Shown: positions 34,939-45,211, numbered from the stretch's first letter. The stretch: DNA of 64,000 nucleotides from Adiantum capillus-veneris (GCA_014529385.2 CM043960.1:117498043-117562042); one strand, 5' to 3'. Numbers and translations: made by a program. Notes: generated from the letters alone by a model not told the origin.

Positions 34939-35146
34939 GAGAGCAATAAAAAGCAAATATGCTTTTCTGGCCAAAAGCTGAGATTTGCGTCGCTCAAAAA
35001 TATCTCCAAAAAAAAAAAAAAAAATGTTGACCTCCGCGATTTTCGGAAATTAGGGTTTGTGGCAGAAATTAGGGTTTGCCGGTTTTTTTAGGGTTTTTGA
35101 CAGAAATTAGGGTTTCTGTTGTCCGCCACGTCATCACTTTGTGACA
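34527..35146 (-). repeat. B-inner 5' LTR (620 bp)
   Basis: Starts TGTAACAGACTTGG and ends CACTTTGTGACA. (CT)n at 34900-34934; AATTAGGGTTT/TTTAGGGTTT repeats at 35045-35118. Highly similar to 20831-21475. Confidence 0.9.
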
Positions 35147-35274
35147 TGACTGGTCATGCACAGTCTACGAATAGACTCACAAAAGTGCCAGATCACTTCT
35201 AAATCTGGAATGACTGAACCCTGTTATGCTGAAGCTTGTCCACGGACACATAGGGTTGGATGTGTCACGTGACA
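35147..35274 (-). repeat. N-inner 5' LTR, second part
   Basis: TGACT (35147-35151, TSD copy of B-inner) followed by the last 123 bp of the N LTR, ending GTCACGTGACA. Matches 17664-17791. Confidence 0.88.
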
Positions 35275-36132
35275 CATGTCCATCATCCGGTTAAATGTCA
35301 CACGAGCATTGGTTAAGCCAAAAGGCATCACCAAAAACTCAAATAACCCAAAAGTCGTCCGAAAGGCTGTCTTGTAGACGTCTCCCAGCGCGATTCGGAT
35401 CTAATGATATCCACTCTTCAGGTCAATCCTGATAAAACACGAGGATCCCTGTAACCTGTCAAGCATATCATCGATCCTGGGAATCGGAAATCTGTTCTTG
35501 ATGGTGATTTTGTTGAGAGCTCTATAATCGATGCACATTCTCCAAGATCCATCTTTCTTCAAATCCAACAACAGTGGAGAGCAATACGGTGAAGTACTAG
35601 TCTCGACAAGACCCTTTTCCAAGAGGTCTTTCACTTGGTTCATAATCTTTTCATTCTCTACTCGGCTCATACGGTAAGGTCGCCAGTTCGGTGAAGTGTT
35701 TCCACGTATCAAGTCAATGGTATGATCTTCAGGCCCTCTAAAAAGCAATCGGCATGAGTGTGGAGAAAAATCTTGGCGTTCTTTTGATCAGGTCAAAACA
35801 TATTCAACCTTTATCCATCGTTCAGTTCTCTCCCAAAAGAATGAGTAAAGAAACTGAAGTTCATCAAGTAGAATTTTCTGAGCCCTTCATTTATCAAAGT
35901 CGCTTTCTCGGCCTGGTAGTCAACCACGGCGTAGTTCTTGTGGTACCAAGGGATTCCGAGTAGAACATCACTTGCGTGCCCTAAACACCCCTATCATTGC
36001 AAACGAAGTTTGCCAATGCTCGGTGTAATGGCAACATCCCATCCGGGTGCCAATCGAACTACCTCCGCCTGTGCCGTCAGTCTGTCGGACGTAATTCCAA
36101 ATCGAGCCGCCAATTTCAAGTGAAAAGAAGTT
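35275..36132 (-). pseudogene. B-outer pol start: protease and RT N-terminus
   Basis: Continues the RT cut at 16609. RT start at 35401-35748 ([48 protein letters not shown]). The protease remnant (about 35760-36110) shows DVLLGIPWYHKNYAVVDY near 35910-35965, the flap-side LGxPW block, but I could not find an intact DSG/DTG. It is interrupted by stops. The equivalent segment is deleted in B-inner. Confidence 0.7.
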
Positions 36133-37819
36133 GGCCTTGGCTCCTTCAAAAGAGCTTCCTAAACCTTCACTTTACCCTAAAAGCAAAAAAGTTTGTACTT
36201 TCATTCATTTGATTCGGTGCAGGTCCCACGCCATGTGGTACTAGTTCTGCTTTTCTATCTGTCTTTTCTCCCACGTTCCTCAGCTGCTCTCGAACTCTCG
36301 AGCCTGTCGTCGTCTTTATCATTCTGTTCTTTCTGTGCCTTTTCAGGGCACTTCGCGGAGATATGTCCATGCTCCCCGCATCCAAAGCACTTCCCCTCTC
36401 TAATGAAGCGAGCTCCCTCCTCCGGAGTAAGCTTGGGTCGTGCATCCTTTTTCTCTGGGTTGCTCTTTTGTCTTTCTACTTTCATTTCCAGAAGTCTGTT
36501 CGGCTCGTAGTGTCATGGTCTCATCTGTGGGGTAGGTCAGACTGCCAGAGTGAATGGCAAAGCCCCGCTTCGCATGACTCATCAACTCCTGAATAGAAGC
36601 TGACTTCTGTTCCAAGCAGTGATCTCGGATCTCTGTAGGTAGACCCAAGGTAAACCGCTCAATCTATTCTCTAAACGAGATCTTCTTGAATGAAGAGGCG
36701 GGTAGAAAAGAGCTCCAGAATCTTTCACAGTAAGCATTGATTGTATCTTTCTTGGTCATCCGAAGATCGTTTCAAGCAGCTCGTATATCTCGTTCATATT
36801 CTTGCATCAACCAAGAAGAAATAAAAAGCTTCTTAAATTTCAGTCATTTAACTGACGAAGTCTTGTTTAAAAGAAGCGTGGACCACCAAGTACGAGCATT
36901 CCTCTTAAAGTAAGAGGTAGCTCTCTAAAACTTGGAGTGCTCTGAATAGCGTCCTCCCGCGAAAGCAATGTCAAACTGCTGTATAAAAGACAAAGCCTTC
37001 CAAGCATCTGAGTATCCTGAAAAAGTATCAAACTTGATCGAGTGGCCACCTTTCTTAAACTCTCTGACTTCTTTGCTTTTATCTTCGAGAAAGTCATACT
37101 GGTTGACTTTGTAAAAATTCTTCTTGTTCGCATAAAAGTTTCTGTCATCGGAATCTGAGCTGTCTGTAGACGAGTCCTCAGTAGAACTGTCACTCTCTGG
37201 GCGAGATGTAGCCTTCTTTGCCTTTTTCCTGCCCTGCTTTGTTTCTTGCTTCGCTTTTTACCTTTTCTGTCTTCTTCGCTCGAATCTGAAGAGCTAGAAG
37301 AACTGTCAGATGAAGAAGAAGAAGAAGAAGAAGAACTGGGTACTCCTTCAAATCGAACACGCTTCTTCTGTTTCTTTGCCTTGTCGAATGTCGACTGACG
37401 ACCCAAATATCCCGGGAAGTCAATGCCTTTTCTTCTGCTTTTTGCCATGCTTTTTGGCTTTCTTTTGCGCGTAGTTGAATAATCCGTGCATCAACCACCT
37501 CTTGTAATTCCTTCTCTGAATACTGTTTGTGATCAGAAGGTTTCCTGAGAGCGGGTTTCAGGGGTGGTGTAGTGGTTTTCTGCCACTTTGCATGCACTTC
37601 CTGAAAAGAAGTCTCTCTCATATATTTTGCCAATTTTGGATCCTTTGCAAAATTGAGCATCATCTTTGTTGCATCGCCGATCAATTGACGACGCTTCATC
37701 TCTCTTTGCTCCACCTGAGTAGGCCGAGGTGGACCATACTCTCTGCCGGAATCTTCGTTGTGATCCCTGCCCGCATCTCCAAATGCAGAGGGAGTCGACT
37801 GATCCTTGCGTGAAGCCAT
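36133..37819 (-). pseudogene. B-outer gag (broken)
   Basis: ATG at 37819 (MASRKDQSTPSAFGD). A 37190-37819 frame covers the N-terminus; then a Ser/Asp/Glu segment (SSSDSSSSSSDSSEED, about 37270-37340), capsid core fragments (36400-37100) and the nucleocapsid CFGCGEHGHISAKCPEK at about 36345-36400. Several frameshifts. Same architecture as B-inner gag. Confidence 0.78.
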
Positions 37820-37877
37820 AGGTGCCGCGGAAAAAGAAAATGGGGATCGGATTTCCGGTAGAAGAGAAATCGGTTGT

Positions 37878-37889
37878 GCTCTGATACCA
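37878..37889 (-). promoter_or_regulatory. B-outer primer binding site
   Basis: Complement is TGGTATCAGAGC, one base from the LTR at 37891. Confidence 0.85.
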
Positions 37890-37890
37890 C

Positions 37891-38432
37891 TATAACAGAC
37901 TTGGACACTCCAAGTCATGAATCAATCGCGACAGCACCAAATAACCACTTCAAAACAGGTCACAGATCACAATAGATTTGCACTGACCCGACGGAGTTCC
38001 GTTGAGATATTGGCCCCAAAGACTGGTGCCCCTTTCGGTATTTCTTTATGTATTAATCAATGATCAAAGTACAAGAGAGCGGTTAGGGTTTCACTCTCAG
38101 ACTCTGCGTCCAGATGCTCTGAGAAGTGAGGCCCTCACCGCAAATTTAAATGTTACAAGGGATGCCCAAAAGCAGAGTCCCAAAAGCTTGAAAGCAAAAG
38201 CAGATTCTCTCTCTCTCTCAATGAGTAAAAATAAAGCAATTCGACTCTCTCTCATCCAATTCTTTCGTAGCAAAAAGCCAAAAGATGGGATTTGCGTCGC
38301 TCAAAAAAATTATTTTTATTTTTATTTTTATTTTTTATTTTTTTTAATTTCCACCTCCGTGATTTCCGGGAATTAGGGTTTTTGCAATATTAGGGTTTCT
38401 GTTGTCGGTAGCCACGTCATCACTTTGTGACA
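37891..38432 (-). repeat. B-outer 5' LTR (542 bp)
   Basis: Starts TATAACAGACTTGG (first G of TG mutated to A) and ends CACTTTGTGACA; followed by the TSD AAGCG at 38433-38437. Confidence 0.88.
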
Positions 38433-39900
38433 AAGCGACACAAAGTCTTTTGTGGCTCCTTCGATGCGTCATCTTCGTCTAGAGTCGTGCTTCTTTCTTC
38501 TTCAAGAATCTCCATGGCTGAAAATTCCTGAAACCGCTTCCAACACAAAAACATGAACATACCCATTCCATGTAGAGTGATTGGAAAAAATCTTATCTTC
38601 CTAAAAGACTGTGCATGCAATGTAGATGAACAAATAGACGCAGTGCCAAACCGTTCAACAAACATACGCAAACCATGAGATCGAATTTTTTCGTTCTGAT
38701 CTAAATCAATCAACTGTGGCAAAACACAAAGGAAATGCCCATGCTTGGTGCTCATACTTTCTTGTGCTCTTTCTCCAACTATGTCGTGCCAAGGAAGAGA
38801 CATGGAATGTGAGTTCCTTGAATGCATACGTTTCAGCTTTTCATGAATAATCCGTATACATCCGTGCTCATTCATGAGGGAAACGTGCTCAACGTACAAT
38901 GTCATGCCTAGGAAAAGGGATCACATAAAGACGCTAACTAAAATACAGAAAACGATCACGAATGAAACACTCGATCAATGCATGCTGACTAATCATGCGA
39001 ACACATAGTACTTCCTATGAGGGTTCTTTGAACTTAGGCTCGAGAGCCAAGATCAGATCTTCGAAATCTATCGAGTCTGCAATGAGGTTAGCTTCACTAG
39101 AAAAAGCATCAACTAATCCATCCTCTTTTTGAAAAATCACCTCATCTTCATGCAAATCATCATGCTTGTCATTGTCATCCAAATCATCATGCTTATCATT
39201 ATCGTTCAAATCATCATGCTTATCATCGTGCAAATCCTGTGTGTCAAGCTTGGGATAAGAAGAGACTAAGAGAGTCTCCTTTTTCTGATTCTGTGCAAAC
39301 TGGGCCTACACAATAGAAAAAAGTTGCCACAACTCTTTCATGTGTTGGTCACCCTTCTCTTGTCTTGCTCTGTTCTCGCGATCAAATTCTGCTTGTCTTA
39401 CTTTGGCTTCCAAGCGTACTTACTCCCGCTCACGCGCTATGGCTGCCATTTTGTCTTGATACTGACGATCAATTTCGGCCATTCTTTCTGTTGTTCTTGC
39501 TTCGCGTTCTAACTCCCTATCCCTCATCATCTTGTTGAAAGCCTGTATAGGAGTTAGTACAATCCTTGGCGTAGATGGGGAAAGGGGAGGGTCGGAAAAA
39601 CCTCCTGGTGGGGAAAATTCTTCTTCACCTGTCTCATGCTCATCATTTCCAAGTAAAGTATCCATTCCGCTTCGAGTGATGACCATCCACAGAAGTCTTG
39701 GGTTCTTGTGCATTCTTGTAGGCTTGGAATCTTGCGTTCACAAGGAACTTGGATTCTTGGGAGTCTTGGTTTCTTGGGATTCTCGAGGTTCTTGCGATTC
39801 TTCTTTCGCTTGCAATCTGTGTTCGAGAAGGATCTTCTCTTCACCCGCACCCCTTGGCGGCCTTGTGCTCACACCAAGGTTGCTTTTTCCCACCTCACGT
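38433..39900 (-). pseudogene. N-outer ORF, main part (broken)
   Basis: Homologous to 17965-19556. The start ATG is replaced by GTG near 39893. Recognisable parts are the basic/coiled-coil region (39420-39850; ITRSGMDTLLG), a His/Asp repeat (MHDDKHDDLNDNDKHDDLDD, 39130-39233) and the C-terminal half (38433-38905). Frameshifts separate them. Function unknown, as for N-inner. Confidence 0.6.
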
Positions 39901-40123
39901 CGATTGGCCGACCGCTAAGTGCACGGTCCGCTCTCAATGAGTGAAAAGAGGCACAAGGGGAGGCTAGACAAGCCCTTTTTTCTTGGGTTTCTTGTCACTC
40001 TTCAAAAACACGATTAGGAATCGACACGCCCAAGATGACTTGGGTTACGTGCGACCGCAACAAGCAAAAAAAATTATGTGGTTCTTGTGGTTCTTTCCTT
40101 GAGTGATACAAAACACTGTCAAA

Positions 40124-40135
40124 GCTTTGATACCA
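40124..40135 (-). promoter_or_regulatory. N-outer primer binding site
   Basis: Complement TGGTATCAAAGC, one base off the initiator tRNA-Met PBS. The interval 39901-40123 is the N leader with the conserved CTTGTTGCGGTCGCACG block. Confidence 0.78.
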
Positions 40136-40136
40136 A

Positions 40137-40711
40137 TGTAAGGTGCAGCGGAATGAATGTTGAACTTTGCTCAAGATAAGTGCTCCGAACTGTGCTCAAG
40201 GATTCCTTTTACTTACGGAAGGGAGAGCCTTCCGTTCCTTTAGTGAGAGAGTGCAATGGACACAAACAAAGTGAATGGACATTGTGCGTGAAGGTGCATG
40301 AAACTGAGAGATAGAGAGAGAAGAGAATACGACACCAGAGATGTTGTCAAACCCTCCTCCAAGGATCCCACTCTCTATGGCGAGAGTGGTCTCCTTATGA
40401 TTGCAAAAATCTCTACAATGCTTGGACTTGCCGACGATGTCGATGACGATGAGGACGACGACGAGACGGACTGAAATCTGAAAACTCTAAGGGTTGAAAT
40501 CTGCAAATCTTTATCTGCTGAATTTTGACTCTATGTCGGGGACGATGTCAATGGCGATGATGCGACGACGACACGCTAAAACACAGATGCTGAAATCTAC
40601 GTTTTCCGGGCTGAATCTTCAAACTTCGCGGGATCTGACCATGCGACGAGGTTCTGCTGCGGGAAGGTGAGATCTGCGAGGTTCGGGGCTTCTTCTACGG
40701 GTTCTAACTGC
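40137..40711 (-). repeat. N-outer 5' LTR, truncated
   Basis: Starts TGTAAGGTGCAGCGG and follows 12077-12650 until TTCTAACTGC, where the foldback structure takes over. About half of the LTR is missing. Confidence 0.8.
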
Positions 40712-40808
40712 GTAATTCCTCCTTAGAATCAACAATAGATGGAGGGTGCAACCCCCAACCCTCGACTGTGAGGGTGATGTCTTGACTATTGACAAAGCTA
40801 TATAGACG

Positions 40809-40870
<62 letters not shown>

Positions 40871-41091
40871 GTCCCGAATTGTTGTCATGTTCTCTAAACT
40901 CTCTCTCTTGCAAAAGTATTGTTCATGCCAAGTTAACTAAGTACCATGTTTATGTTGCTACCATCAATTAAGTCCACCCGCTATGCTCACAAAAGTAATC
41001 TCACAAAAGTGTTTCATCTAATTTCCTAATTCCGCTACTCTGAAAGTTCATAGGCCATTTCCATTACGTTGTTATATATATATATATATAT

Positions 41092-41162
<71 letters not shown>

Positions 41163-41258
41163 CATCTACATAGTCTTGTCAATAGTTAAGACATCCCCCT
41201 CACAATCGAGAGTTGGGGGCTGCGCCCTCCATCTATTGTCGATTCTGAGGAGAAATCC
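40712..41258. mobile_element. Foldback element: ~100-bp inverted arms, (TA)n and captured LTR piece
   Basis: The left arm (40712-40811; AATAGATGGAGGG, GATGTCTTGACTATTGACAA, GACGCTAATA) is repeated inverted as the right arm (41159-41258; TAGCATCTACATAG, TTGTCAATAGTTAAGACAT, CCCTCCATCTATTGTC). Between the arms lie (TA)n at 40812-40866 and 41075-41159, enclosing about 200 bp (40868-41070) that match, inverted, the C-family LTR start at 45776-45965. The arms look like terminal inverted repeats of a MITE-like element. No coding capacity. Confidence 0.6.
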
Positions 41259-41707
41259 AAGCAAGCAGTCAACGGATGGCCATCACGTCAGCTCTCGGAA
41301 TCGGTACAGACTGCAAGCCAAACATGCCAGTCTAGGTTAACATACGTAATGCAACAAGTTGTAAACACCTCAGTATCCGGAATTTTTGTTGTAAACACGT
41401 CAGATTTAAACAATTGTTGGCTGCTCTACAATCTTGCCACCTCAGCAACCGGAGTCGGCTAGCTGGTCCCCCTCCCCCCGACTTGTGACGGCCAGGAATG
41501 GTTGTGCAGTGACCATTCCCTGAAAACGTGCTCCCATCATGGCTCCCGCAGTCACCATGATCGCCCCTTATTTCAAGAAATGGTCACTGCACGACCATTC
41601 CTACACCATAATTTATCATATTTGCATTGTGTTACATACCACACTTGTAAAAGCAATGTAATGGATGCGTTCGGAATGCCTGCGTTCGGAATGCCGAAGA
41701 AACTTAC
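41259..41707 (-). other. Putative PUR5 intron 1, proximal part
   Basis: Non-coding sequence between the foldback element and the PUR5 splice donor (GTAAGT, minus strand, 41702-41707). Holds the hairpin at 41494-41602 and a 15-bp tandem copy TGCGTTCGGAATGCC at 41665-41694. No coding exon seen. Confidence 0.5.
41494..41602 (-). other. Hairpin with 32-bp arms (miRNA-precursor-like or tiny foldback)
   Basis: Arm 41494-41525 and arm 41571-41602 are inverse complements at 29 of 32 positions. Read on the minus strand two of the three mismatches become G-U pairs. A further 7-bp inner stem (ATCATGG/CCATGAT) lies in the loop. Length ~109 nt fits a plant miRNA precursor or a very small MITE. No expression evidence. 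Confidence 0.45.
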
Positions 41708-41975
41708 CAAGCGGAAAAAGGCCACCAAAGCCGCCAATGCCAGGAGCCATGGCAGCTATTCTACGGACTAGCTCAGTGCCAGCATCGATGTCAACACCCG
41801 CATCCTTATATGAAAGGCCAGCTTTGGTCTCAGCTACCATTGCTCTACACTTGAAAGGAAGACTCGTAGGACACCAATGAGCAGGCACATTTGACAGGTG
41901 TTGCTTCTGCTGGAAAACGGGACCCAAGCGTGCGGAGATGGGTTGTTGATGTGAAGAAAAAACCAAGCGCTCCAT
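41708..41975 (-). CDS. PUR5: PUR5 first exon: phosphoribosylformylglycinamidine cyclo-ligase (AIR synthase), partial
   Basis: AIR synthase (EC 6.3.3.1) closes FGAM to aminoimidazole ribonucleotide in de novo purine synthesis; in plants it acts in plastids. The frame starts at ATG 41975, has a ~45-residue Ser/Gln/Arg-containing, acid-free start that looks like a transit peptide, then the family's N-terminal block GLSYKDAGVDIDAGTELVRR and MAPGIGGFGGLFPLG. It ends in a splice donor, G|GTAAGTTTC (41707-41699), phase 1. The next family block (the ATP-binding region with GTDGVGTK) is not found downstream in this window. So this is exon 1 of a gene with a very long intron 1, or a stranded exon. The frame is clean. 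Identification rests on remembered family motifs. Confidence 0.85.
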
Positions 41976-41981
41976 GATACC

Positions 41982-41985
<4 letters not shown>

Positions 41986-42017
<32 letters not shown>
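41986..42017 (-). repeat. (CT)n microsatellite in PUR5 5' UTR
   Basis: (AG)16 on the + strand, that is (CT)n on the PUR5 strand, about 11 bp upstream of the ATG. CT-rich leaders are common in plant genes. Confidence 0.8.
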
Positions 42018-42019
<2 letters not shown>

Positions 42020-42330
42020 TGTGATACGCCGAACCCGGTTAACTAAAGGCCGGCCCCAAAGGGGGGAGGCCTTAGTGATGGTTTCCTTTTTGCTAATGAA
42101 AAAGGGGGATTATTTTTTAAAAGTCACGATTTTTTAATTGGATGAACGAGAGAACACTCATATCAAAGATTTGAGGTCTTAGTAGTGGCAGACAACTAGA
42201 GGAAAGAGCACACATGGAGGAGCGAGGTGCATGAGCCCATAGAGACAATACAAAAATGTCGATTGCATATTGTAGGTAAAGTATGCCATTGGTTCTCTCT
42301 CTTAGTTCACCAAACTCCCCCACTCTTTCT

Positions 42331-42375
<45 letters not shown>

Positions 42376-42533
42376 CTTAACATACGCATTTTCAAAAAAC
42401 TCTTTGTGATTTGTGGTACTGTGAGCGGGCCAGATCCGACGAGAAGATCGACCACCAGTTGAAGCAAGCTACCTCCAACATCTCAAATTACAGTGACGAT
42501 AGCCCAAGGTATACCTGCTCCCCCTAATCTGCT
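42018..42533 (-). other. PUR5 upstream region with (CT)n tract
   Basis: No ORF of substance. Contains AGGCCGGCCCCAAAGGGG near 42048 and a CT microsatellite at 42335-42372. It should carry the PUR5 promoter if the gene is alive; I could not pick out a convincing TATA box. Confidence 0.35.
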
Positions 42534-42935
42534 GGTTGTTGGGCAGGTACCACCACCCCATTTTCCCTTGCTGCCCATCTTCACAATTGCCCACTTTCTG
42601 TACACTTCTATTAACTCTCGCAGACTATGATTAATTTTAGCCCCCAACTCCAATTATATATTGTCATTATCGAAGCTACTGGTGGTTGGGCAAGTACCAT
42701 CACCCCATTTTCACAATTGTCCGCTTTTTGTACACTTCTATTAACTCTCGCAAACTATGATTAATTTTAGCCCCCAACTCCAATTATATATTGTCATTAT
42801 CGAAGCTGCTGGTGGTTGGGCAGGTATCACCACCCCATTTTCACAATTGTCCGCTTTCTGTACACTTCTATTAACTCTCGCTAACTATGATTAATTTTAG
42901 CCCCCAACTCCAATAATATATTGTCATTATCGTGC
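42534..42935. repeat. Three tandem copies of a ~125-147-bp repeat
   Basis: Units at 42534-42680, 42681-42810 and 42811-42935, each with GGTTGGGCAGGTACCACCACC, ACACTTCTATTAACTCTCGC, CCCCCAACTCCAAT and TTGTCATTATCG. The first unit has an extra stretch, CCCTTGCTGCCCATCT. Copies differ by a few bases. Confidence 0.85.
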
Positions 42936-44717
42936 TCTATATCCATTTAATATGGAATTGATTGTTTGGAACTCTGAAATTAACACTATTTTCATGTCCT
43001 AAAAATGCTTGTTCGTCTGTCTGATGTTATTCTTACAACCAGGCTACACTCATGCACAACTAGTTGGGATATTCGAAGAGACAGGAAGGGGCGATTCACT
43101 TTTTCTTATTATTTCAGAATAGCATTAGCCCTTCAAATGGCCCTTCAATGTTATGTAATTGTCATCTACTTATGTAAGACTCATTATTCGTGATTCTGTT
43201 GTGGAGGATGTGGAACTTAAAAGAACATTTTCCCTTCCCATCGAGCTATTGCATCTTTTCTACGAACAACTTTTTTGTTTTGAAGTCCAGAAGCAGTGTG
43301 AGCTTGTTGCCTATGCTTCTCTTGCAGGCAAGGTTCATGGGTTGAAGGGTAAAGTTAGAAGGAATGCCGCATGGTTTCTAAAACTTCTACTCTTTAGAAG
43401 GTTGGGTGGTCTTCCCCCTCAATGCTCATTTGAAAAAGAGGAGAATTGCCTCCAAAATCTTTAAAGATTAGCCTTGCTTCTTTTTTTTTGGTGGTGGTTT
43501 GGGGGGGGGGGGGAGATCAGCACCATCATGTTCATGTTTTTGTTATGCTGCTTAAAAAATAAAAAATAAACAAAATTGAGGACCTCATTTCAACTTAATT
43601 TATTCAACTTTAACTTAATTTGGAAACTCAAGGCAAGGCAAGGCATCTTCTTTATTTTAATGATAGTTGATGTGTTGAAAATTCTTTGTTTTCCAATGAA
43701 TTCTTTGTGTTGGGTCCATCTCGTCATTGTCACTTCCACAATGTAAAAAGTGACCTCATGTGTATTTCATTACCTACAGTCTCCAACTTGCCTTTGGCTA
43801 CTTTGAACATGAAATGACAGTTCTTTGGGAGACATACCTTTCCTTGAGCAGTGGCAAAGCTTTCATGATGTGGCTTAGTTTTAAGTCGAGACAGACCTTT
43901 CCCTGAAAAGTGACAAAGCTTTCTAGATGTCCTCAATTTTAAGCAAGGATTTTTGCAACGCAAGGGCACCAGTATTGTGGTACTGGCTCTTAGAACAATA
44001 GGATTTATGGACCTCTCCCATAACAAGCTTGAAGAATTCAGTTGCTCCTTTGTGGTTGAAATTGATATGTCTAATAAATACATCTTTGGCCCAAATCCCT
44101 TCAGCTGGTGGGCAATTGAGAGTTGCTTGTTCAACAAGTTTTGAACACAACCTAGGTCTGCGGTGAACCCTTGTGCCAATGTGTCAAAAGATAACCTTGA
44201 GACAAAAATGTTGACTTTGGCATGACATGGCCAATAAGTGCATTGGACACTCACTTGAGTGTGAGCACATTGGCATGGGCACCTCCCTATGTGCCTCCAA
44301 ATTCCACATCACTACCAAAGCTTTAGTGCACTTTCAAAGGGGACATCTCCTCATTTGAGATGATCTTGCTAGAGCTCCTCATTGGAAAGTGACCTACAGA
44401 CAAGGGATTTTTTAAAGATGGAAATTTGGTAGGTTGGCTAAGGCAACTTGTGAATGAGAGGCATCAATCGGTTAATATCCCCTAATAGATAACATTAAAC
44501 AAATTATATGATTTTTCTCATTTAAACTGGTTCATCCAAACACCATCCGATGTGCTGCTTTATCATCTCAGTAGTCCCTAGTTTGATTGTCCATCGAGGA
44601 TGAGAGATAAAGTTGGCTTGGAATTTTTTTGATAACACTAGCTAAAATTGATGGAGAACTAATGTGCCCTTTTCATTACTTGTTTACCTTGATTGTCTAA
44701 TACTAAATTTTACAATG
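42936..44717. other. Unassigned intergenic sequence
   Basis: AT-rich, with short ORFs I cannot assign (43159-43464 +; 43730-44254 -). A G-run lies at 43500-43513. The + strand at about 43980-44140 reads MDLSHNKLEE...EIDMSNKYIFGPNP, which faintly resembles a leucine-rich repeat. The minus strand reads KALSLFRER and KALPLLKER, faintly PPR-like. Both are too short to call. Confidence 0.3.
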
Positions 44718-44763
44718 GTTAGGGAGCTGACATGTGTCCCTTATTCCCTTTGTGTCAAGGGAG

Positions 44764-44808
<45 letters not shown>

Positions 44809-45180
44809 CTCTCTCATCCCCTACTAAAAGGGCTCGCCCCCTCCTCTTTAGGAGTCTTTGAAGACTTTGTGTTCACTACCAAGCATCCAACTTTCCTAAG
44901 CAATGACCATTGGACTTAACCTTTGAATTTTGGAACCTTAGCATTTTGGAAGTCTTAATGGGTTGAACCTTAGGTCTTTGAAGACCATTGCTTGCACATT
45001 GCTCTTATGCAAATGGTCCCCCTTTGGATCCCTATTTTCCCTCCTTTGAATCCCTACTTCGATCAGTCTGCTAGCCTTACCAATAATCTAGCTTTTTCTC
45101 TCCTGGTACTTCCCCATATTAAATGATCAGTTTAACATGAGAAAATCATCTAGGAGAATTAGATATTAGTTATTATGATA
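44718..45180 (-). repeat. C-family LTR fragment (inner ~460 bp)
   Basis: From GGGAGCTGACATG to TTATTATGATA it follows 32346-32790 of the C-1 LTR, with a (GT)n expansion at 44767-44806. The outer part and any internal region are missing, so this is an orphan LTR piece. Confidence 0.7.

Positions 45181-45211
<31 letters not shown>

Larger units (their letters stand above)
20831..35146 (-). mobile_element. B-inner: Ty3/gypsy chromovirus-like retrotransposon, split by C-1
   Basis: 3' LTR 20831-21475, 3' UTR, pol 22064-24601, interruption by C-1 (24602-32790), gag 32791-34471, PBS 34514-34525, 5' LTR 34527-35146. The TSD TGACT is at 20826-20830 and 35147-35151, inside the N-inner 5' LTR. Compared with B-outer, 437 bp (35696-36132, covering protease) are missing at the C-1 junction. 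Confidence 0.9.
16610..35274 (-). mobile_element. N-inner: non-autonomous LTR retrotransposon in B-outer RT
   Basis: 3' LTR 16610-17791, PPT complement 17792-17803, ORF 17803-19556, leader 19557-19768, PBS 19769-19780, 5' LTR 19782-20830 plus 35147-35274 (split by B-inner). The TSD is CCTGT (16605-16609) against CATGT (35275-35279), one mismatch; the empty site is in B-inner at about 24167-24190 (GAAAAATCATGTCCATC). Without B-inner the element is about 4.3 kb. It encodes no RT, RNase H or integrase. Confidence 0.9.
13485..38432 (-). mobile_element. B-outer: Ty3/gypsy chromovirus-like retrotransposon, split by N-inner
   Basis: 3' LTR 13485-14005, pol C-terminal part 14582-16609, interruption (16610-35274), RT start and protease 35280-36132, gag 36133-37819, PBS 37878-37889, 5' LTR 37891-38432. 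The 5-bp TSD AAGCG is at 13480-13484 and 38433-38437. The empty site is visible in N-inner at 17965-17985 (GAAAGCGAGATAAAGTC). This gives a firm insertion call. Confidence 0.9.
12077..40711 (-). mobile_element. N-outer: non-autonomous LTR retrotransposon, split by a nested stack
   Basis: 3' LTR 12077-13305, PPT complement, internal part 13306-13484, interruption by B-outer (13485-38432), internal part 38433-40123, PBS 40124-40135, and a truncated 5' LTR 40137-40711. The unnested N-inner copy (17792-19781) shows the intact order. Its own TSD cannot be checked because the 5' LTR is cut by the foldback structure. Confidence 0.8.

Noticed and set aside
41502..41771. Small + strand ORF covering the hairpin
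   Set aside because: Shadow of the inverted repeat and of the PUR5 exon on the other strand.
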